A stretch of 45,182 nucleotides of DNA from an uncultured Eubacteriales bacterium (GTDB lineage: Bacteria > Bacillota > Clostridia > Monoglobales > Monoglobaceae), in contig CATWQA010000013.1 of assembly GCA_958352815.1 (NCBI GenBank), forward strand, positions 1-45,182. Direction: 5' to 3'. Position 1 is the stretch's first letter. Every line of letters begins with the position of its first letter. The notes below the pieces were generated by a model that was given only the letters and a program-made list of their open reading frames with translations, was not told the DNA's origin and ran no database searches. The position numbers were made by a program, and so were the translations under genes. Below are positions 43,334 to 45,182 of this stretch, piece by piece.

Positions 43334-43359
43334 CCCGAAAAGTCGAAAGACTTTTTGGG
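43334..43359 (+). repeat. GNRA-loop hairpin, single copy
   Basis: CCCGAAAAGTC-gaaa-GACTTTTTGGG, an 11-bp stem with one G.T pair and a GAAA loop, preceded by AGGGCT and followed by GAATAAAGAGGAATGAC. It matches the hairpins at 44935 and 45099. Nothing else recognisable lies in 43360-43741 apart from an AT-rich promoter-like stretch (TATAAT at 43704) before the next gene. Confidence 0.6.
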
Positions 43360-43741
43360 AATAAAGAGGAATGACAAAGCGAAGAATTGATTTTTGTAAC
43401 CTATGACCATTATAAAATCTTTGCAGAAATAATAGGAGAATCATCATTACTCTGTTTTCAAATTTTATAAAACTATTGCAAATCATCTAAATATATTGTA
43501 TAATATGTTCGTCAGATTATACCTAAGACACATTAAATTACTCATTTGAGTGCCTTTTAGGTAAATGCAACATTTATATAGTCAATTATTTTTTTTACTC
43601 TCAGCAAGCCAACACATCACAGATCGTTTAGTCTACAGTGTGAGTATTATAAAAGTGATAATAAAATATTTGATAGTGTAATTATTATTAAAAAATGTTA
43701 AGATATAATTTTACAATTATTTTATAGGGGAGAGAATGATT

Positions 43742-44716
43742 ATGAAATGTAAAAGTTGTGGTTGTGACAATCCTGATCCCGCTAAATTCTGTATCAATTG
43801 TGGAAAAAGGTTAGAAACAGAAGTAACATGTCCTAAGTGTGGTTGTAAAAACAAAGACGCAGCAAAATTTTGTAACGAGTGTGGTTATCAACTTATTCAA
43901 GAAACTGACACTCCTAAGGTATCAATGTCAGAAAACACAGAAGAAACAAACAATAAAAATTCAGCACGCAAGTGTCCGAATTGTGGATTTGAGGTAGGAG
44001 AAAATGACATATGCGATAGTTGCGGTTATGATGTAACTAAAGAAAAATATGTTTTGTCCGATCTCGTTGATAACGAAAAAAGCAATGTAATACTGAGTGC
44101 CGTTGATGAAATGGAAAAAGAGAAAAAGAAGCACCAGCGTTCAAAGAATCTTGCATATGCGGTGATTGCTGCGGTTGCCATGGTTGTGTTAATATCAGCG
44201 TACAATATTCTTATTCATAATTTATCAGACTCAAGTAACAATGTGTCCCAAAACACTACAACCAATAATAGTACTCAATCTATATCTAAACCAACGGCGA
44301 CTCCCATGCGAACTCCCGCCCCGACTCCGGCACCTACAGTAGACCCTGTAGTTGCACAGAGAATGGCGGAAGAAAAAGCGGCGGCTGAGGCTAAGAGTTA
44401 CGAAACCGGAATTACATATGATCAACTTGCACGAACACCAAATAACTATAAAGGACAAAAAGTTAAATTTTCAGGCGAAGTTGTCCAAGTTATTGAGGGA
44501 ACGGTGGAAACGCAGTTGCGGCTTGCAGTAAACGGTGATTATGACTGTATATTATTTTGCCGTGTTCCCAAAGCAAAAACAACTGATATGCGAATACTTG
44601 AAGATGATTACATAACTATTATGGGTGTATCAAACGGCCTTATAACGTATGAATCTACTCTGGGTGGACATATAACAATACCAGATGTTTCAGTTGCTGA
44701 CTGGGGTCCGAATTGA
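43742..44716 (+). CDS. Triple zinc-ribbon membrane protein with OB-like domain
   Basis: This 324-residue protein begins with three zinc ribbons: CKSCG...CINCG (3-21), CPKCG...CNECG (about 30-50) and CPNCG...CDSCG (about 79-97). A charged stretch follows, then one membrane helix (about 137-157), a Ser/Thr/Pro linker (KPTATPMRTPAPTPAPT), and an outside domain of ~95 residues (ITYDQLARTPNNYKGQKVKF then SGEVVQVIEG) resembling small OB-fold domains of clostridial surface proteins. The ATG at 43742 is preferred because GGGGAG is 9 bases upstream; the ATG at 43736 is too close. Function unknown; possibly a sensor linking metal or redox state to the envelope. Confidence 0.8.
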   Translation: MKCKSCGCDNPDPAKFCINCGKRLETEVTCPKCGCKNKDAAKFCNECGYQLIQETDTPKVSMSENTEETNNKNSARKCPNCGFEVGENDICDSCGYDVTKEKYVLSDLVDNEKSNVILSAVDEMEKEKKKHQRSKNLAYAVIAAVAMVVLISAYNILIHNLSDSSNNVSQNTTTNNSTQSISKPTATPMRTPAPTPAPTVDPVVAQRMAEEKAAAEAKSYETGITYDQLARTPNNYKGQKVKFSGEVVQVIEGTVETQLRLAVNGDYDCILFCRVPKAKTTDMRILEDDYITIMGVSNGLITYESTLGGHITIPDVSVADWGPN

Positions 44717-44872
44717 TGATCTATGATGTATCACGCTTACGCAACAATGCGTTTAAGTCAGGAATGTGAAACGCAAACGGTAGCTAAATTTTCAAAATTT
44801 TGACTGACATTTGACTGACGCTTTGATATGATTTAGTTGAATCGTATAGGAATTGCTGAATGAGTGCATGGA

Positions 44873-45177
44873 GACTTTTGTAAAAAAGTCGCCGCAAACC
44901 AATAGGCTAAAAAAAGCGCCGAAGGCGTAGGGCTCCCAAAAAGTCGCAAGACTTTTTGGGAAGAAGGAGGAACGACGCAGCGGGTGACTGATTTTTGTGC
45001 AAACAAAAATCGGAACAGAGCAAAGTCCGTTCCGACGCAGACGTAGCAGAATGAGCGCACGGTGACTTTTGTAAAAAAGTCGCCGCAAGCGTAGGGCTCC
45101 CAAAAAGTTGTAAGACTTTTTGGGAATAAGGAGAAGCAAGAGAGCAGGCGTAGACGTTCTTTGAAAAAAAGAACGTC
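44873..45177. repeat. Array of GNRA-loop hairpins in ~190-bp tandem units
   Basis: No gene. Hairpins in order: GACTTTT-gtaa-AAAAGTC (44873), an 11-bp stem with GCAA loop (44935-44960), GATTTTTGT-gcaa-ACAAAAATC (44990-45011), a CGGAAC/GTTCCG stem (45011-45034), GACTTTT-gtaa-AAAAGTC again (45064), an 11-bp stem with GTAA loop (45099-45124) and GACGTTCTTT with a GAAAA loop (45153-45177). The linkers GTCGCCGCAA, GCGTAGGGCT and GRARYRAGGAG recur, so 44861-44975 is repeated at 45052-45140. It continues past the window edge. Confidence 0.7.
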
Positions 45178-45182
45178 GAAGC

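Noticed and set aside
44792..45139. 115-codon minus-strand frame in the hairpin array
   Set aside because: The frame is produced by tandem repeat units and hairpins, with no ribosome site.
44873..45177. Possible CRISPR array
   Set aside because: Repeats are few, unequal in length and themselves form hairpins with repeated linkers. There are no unique spacers of constant size and no cas genes.

Overview
The window looks like a chromosome segment of an anaerobic, low-to-mid GC Bacillota, most likely a Clostridia/Oscillospirales-type gut or digester bacterium. This rests on strong AGGAGG ribosome sites, frequent TTG/GTG starts, S-layer-homology (SLH) proteins, copper-amine-oxidase-N stalk domains, a DUF4368-type serine recombinase, a secreted monoderm Rhs protein and a CCA-encoding tRNA gene. 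The species cannot be named from the sequence alone.

Layout. 1-372: a mosaic of palindromic repeats. 448-2378 (minus): an argC-argB operon for arginine synthesis. 2665-3777: a stand-alone MsmX/UgpC-type sugar ABC ATPase. 4239-8507 (minus): a five-gene restriction-modification operon read as Xre regulator, C5-cytosine methyltransferase, PLD-fold NgoFVII-like endonuclease, FokI-fold endonuclease and Vsr repair nuclease, driven by a perfect consensus promoter with a palindromic operator. 9131-11036: a TnpW-like small ORF and a large serine recombinase, probably what is left of a mobile element. 11111-12741 (minus): an NlpC/P60-like protein, rpiB and an HPr paralogue lacking both phosphorylation sites.

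13507-33217 is the centre of interest. A secreted acidic protein is translationally coupled to a 1917-residue secreted Rhs/YD-repeat protein whose variable tip resembles a lytic transglycosylase. Three start-less displaced rhs cassettes follow, with tips resembling a JAMM/DUF4329 peptidase, a metzincin-type zinc protease and a papain-like cysteine protease. Between and after them lies a bank of about ten small membrane-anchored, lipidated or secreted proteins, which are candidate immunity proteins. A GC-rich palindromic element sits just after an immunity-type gene at each of the four boundaries between 21.5 and 30.1 kb. Near-identical YD blocks and fossil 3' gene ends show repeated recombination. 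All predicted toxins and protectors appear to work outside the membrane, unlike the cytosolic nuclease toxins usual for Rhs and WapA.

33501-34883: a DUF6056-like membrane protein. 35013-35089: tRNA-Lys(CTT). 35745-37544: a WalK/PhoR-like histidine kinase with no response regulator beside it. 37584-42528: two SLH-domain surface proteins transcribed divergently from a shared 256-bp gap. 43742-44716: a triple zinc-ribbon, single-TM protein. The intergenic regions at 35.2-35.7, 42.6-43.4 and 44.8-45.2 kb are packed with MITE-like repeats and arrays of short perfect hairpins. Many of those hairpins have GNRA tetraloops joined by conserved linkers, which suggests a structured-RNA or repeat family that I cannot name.
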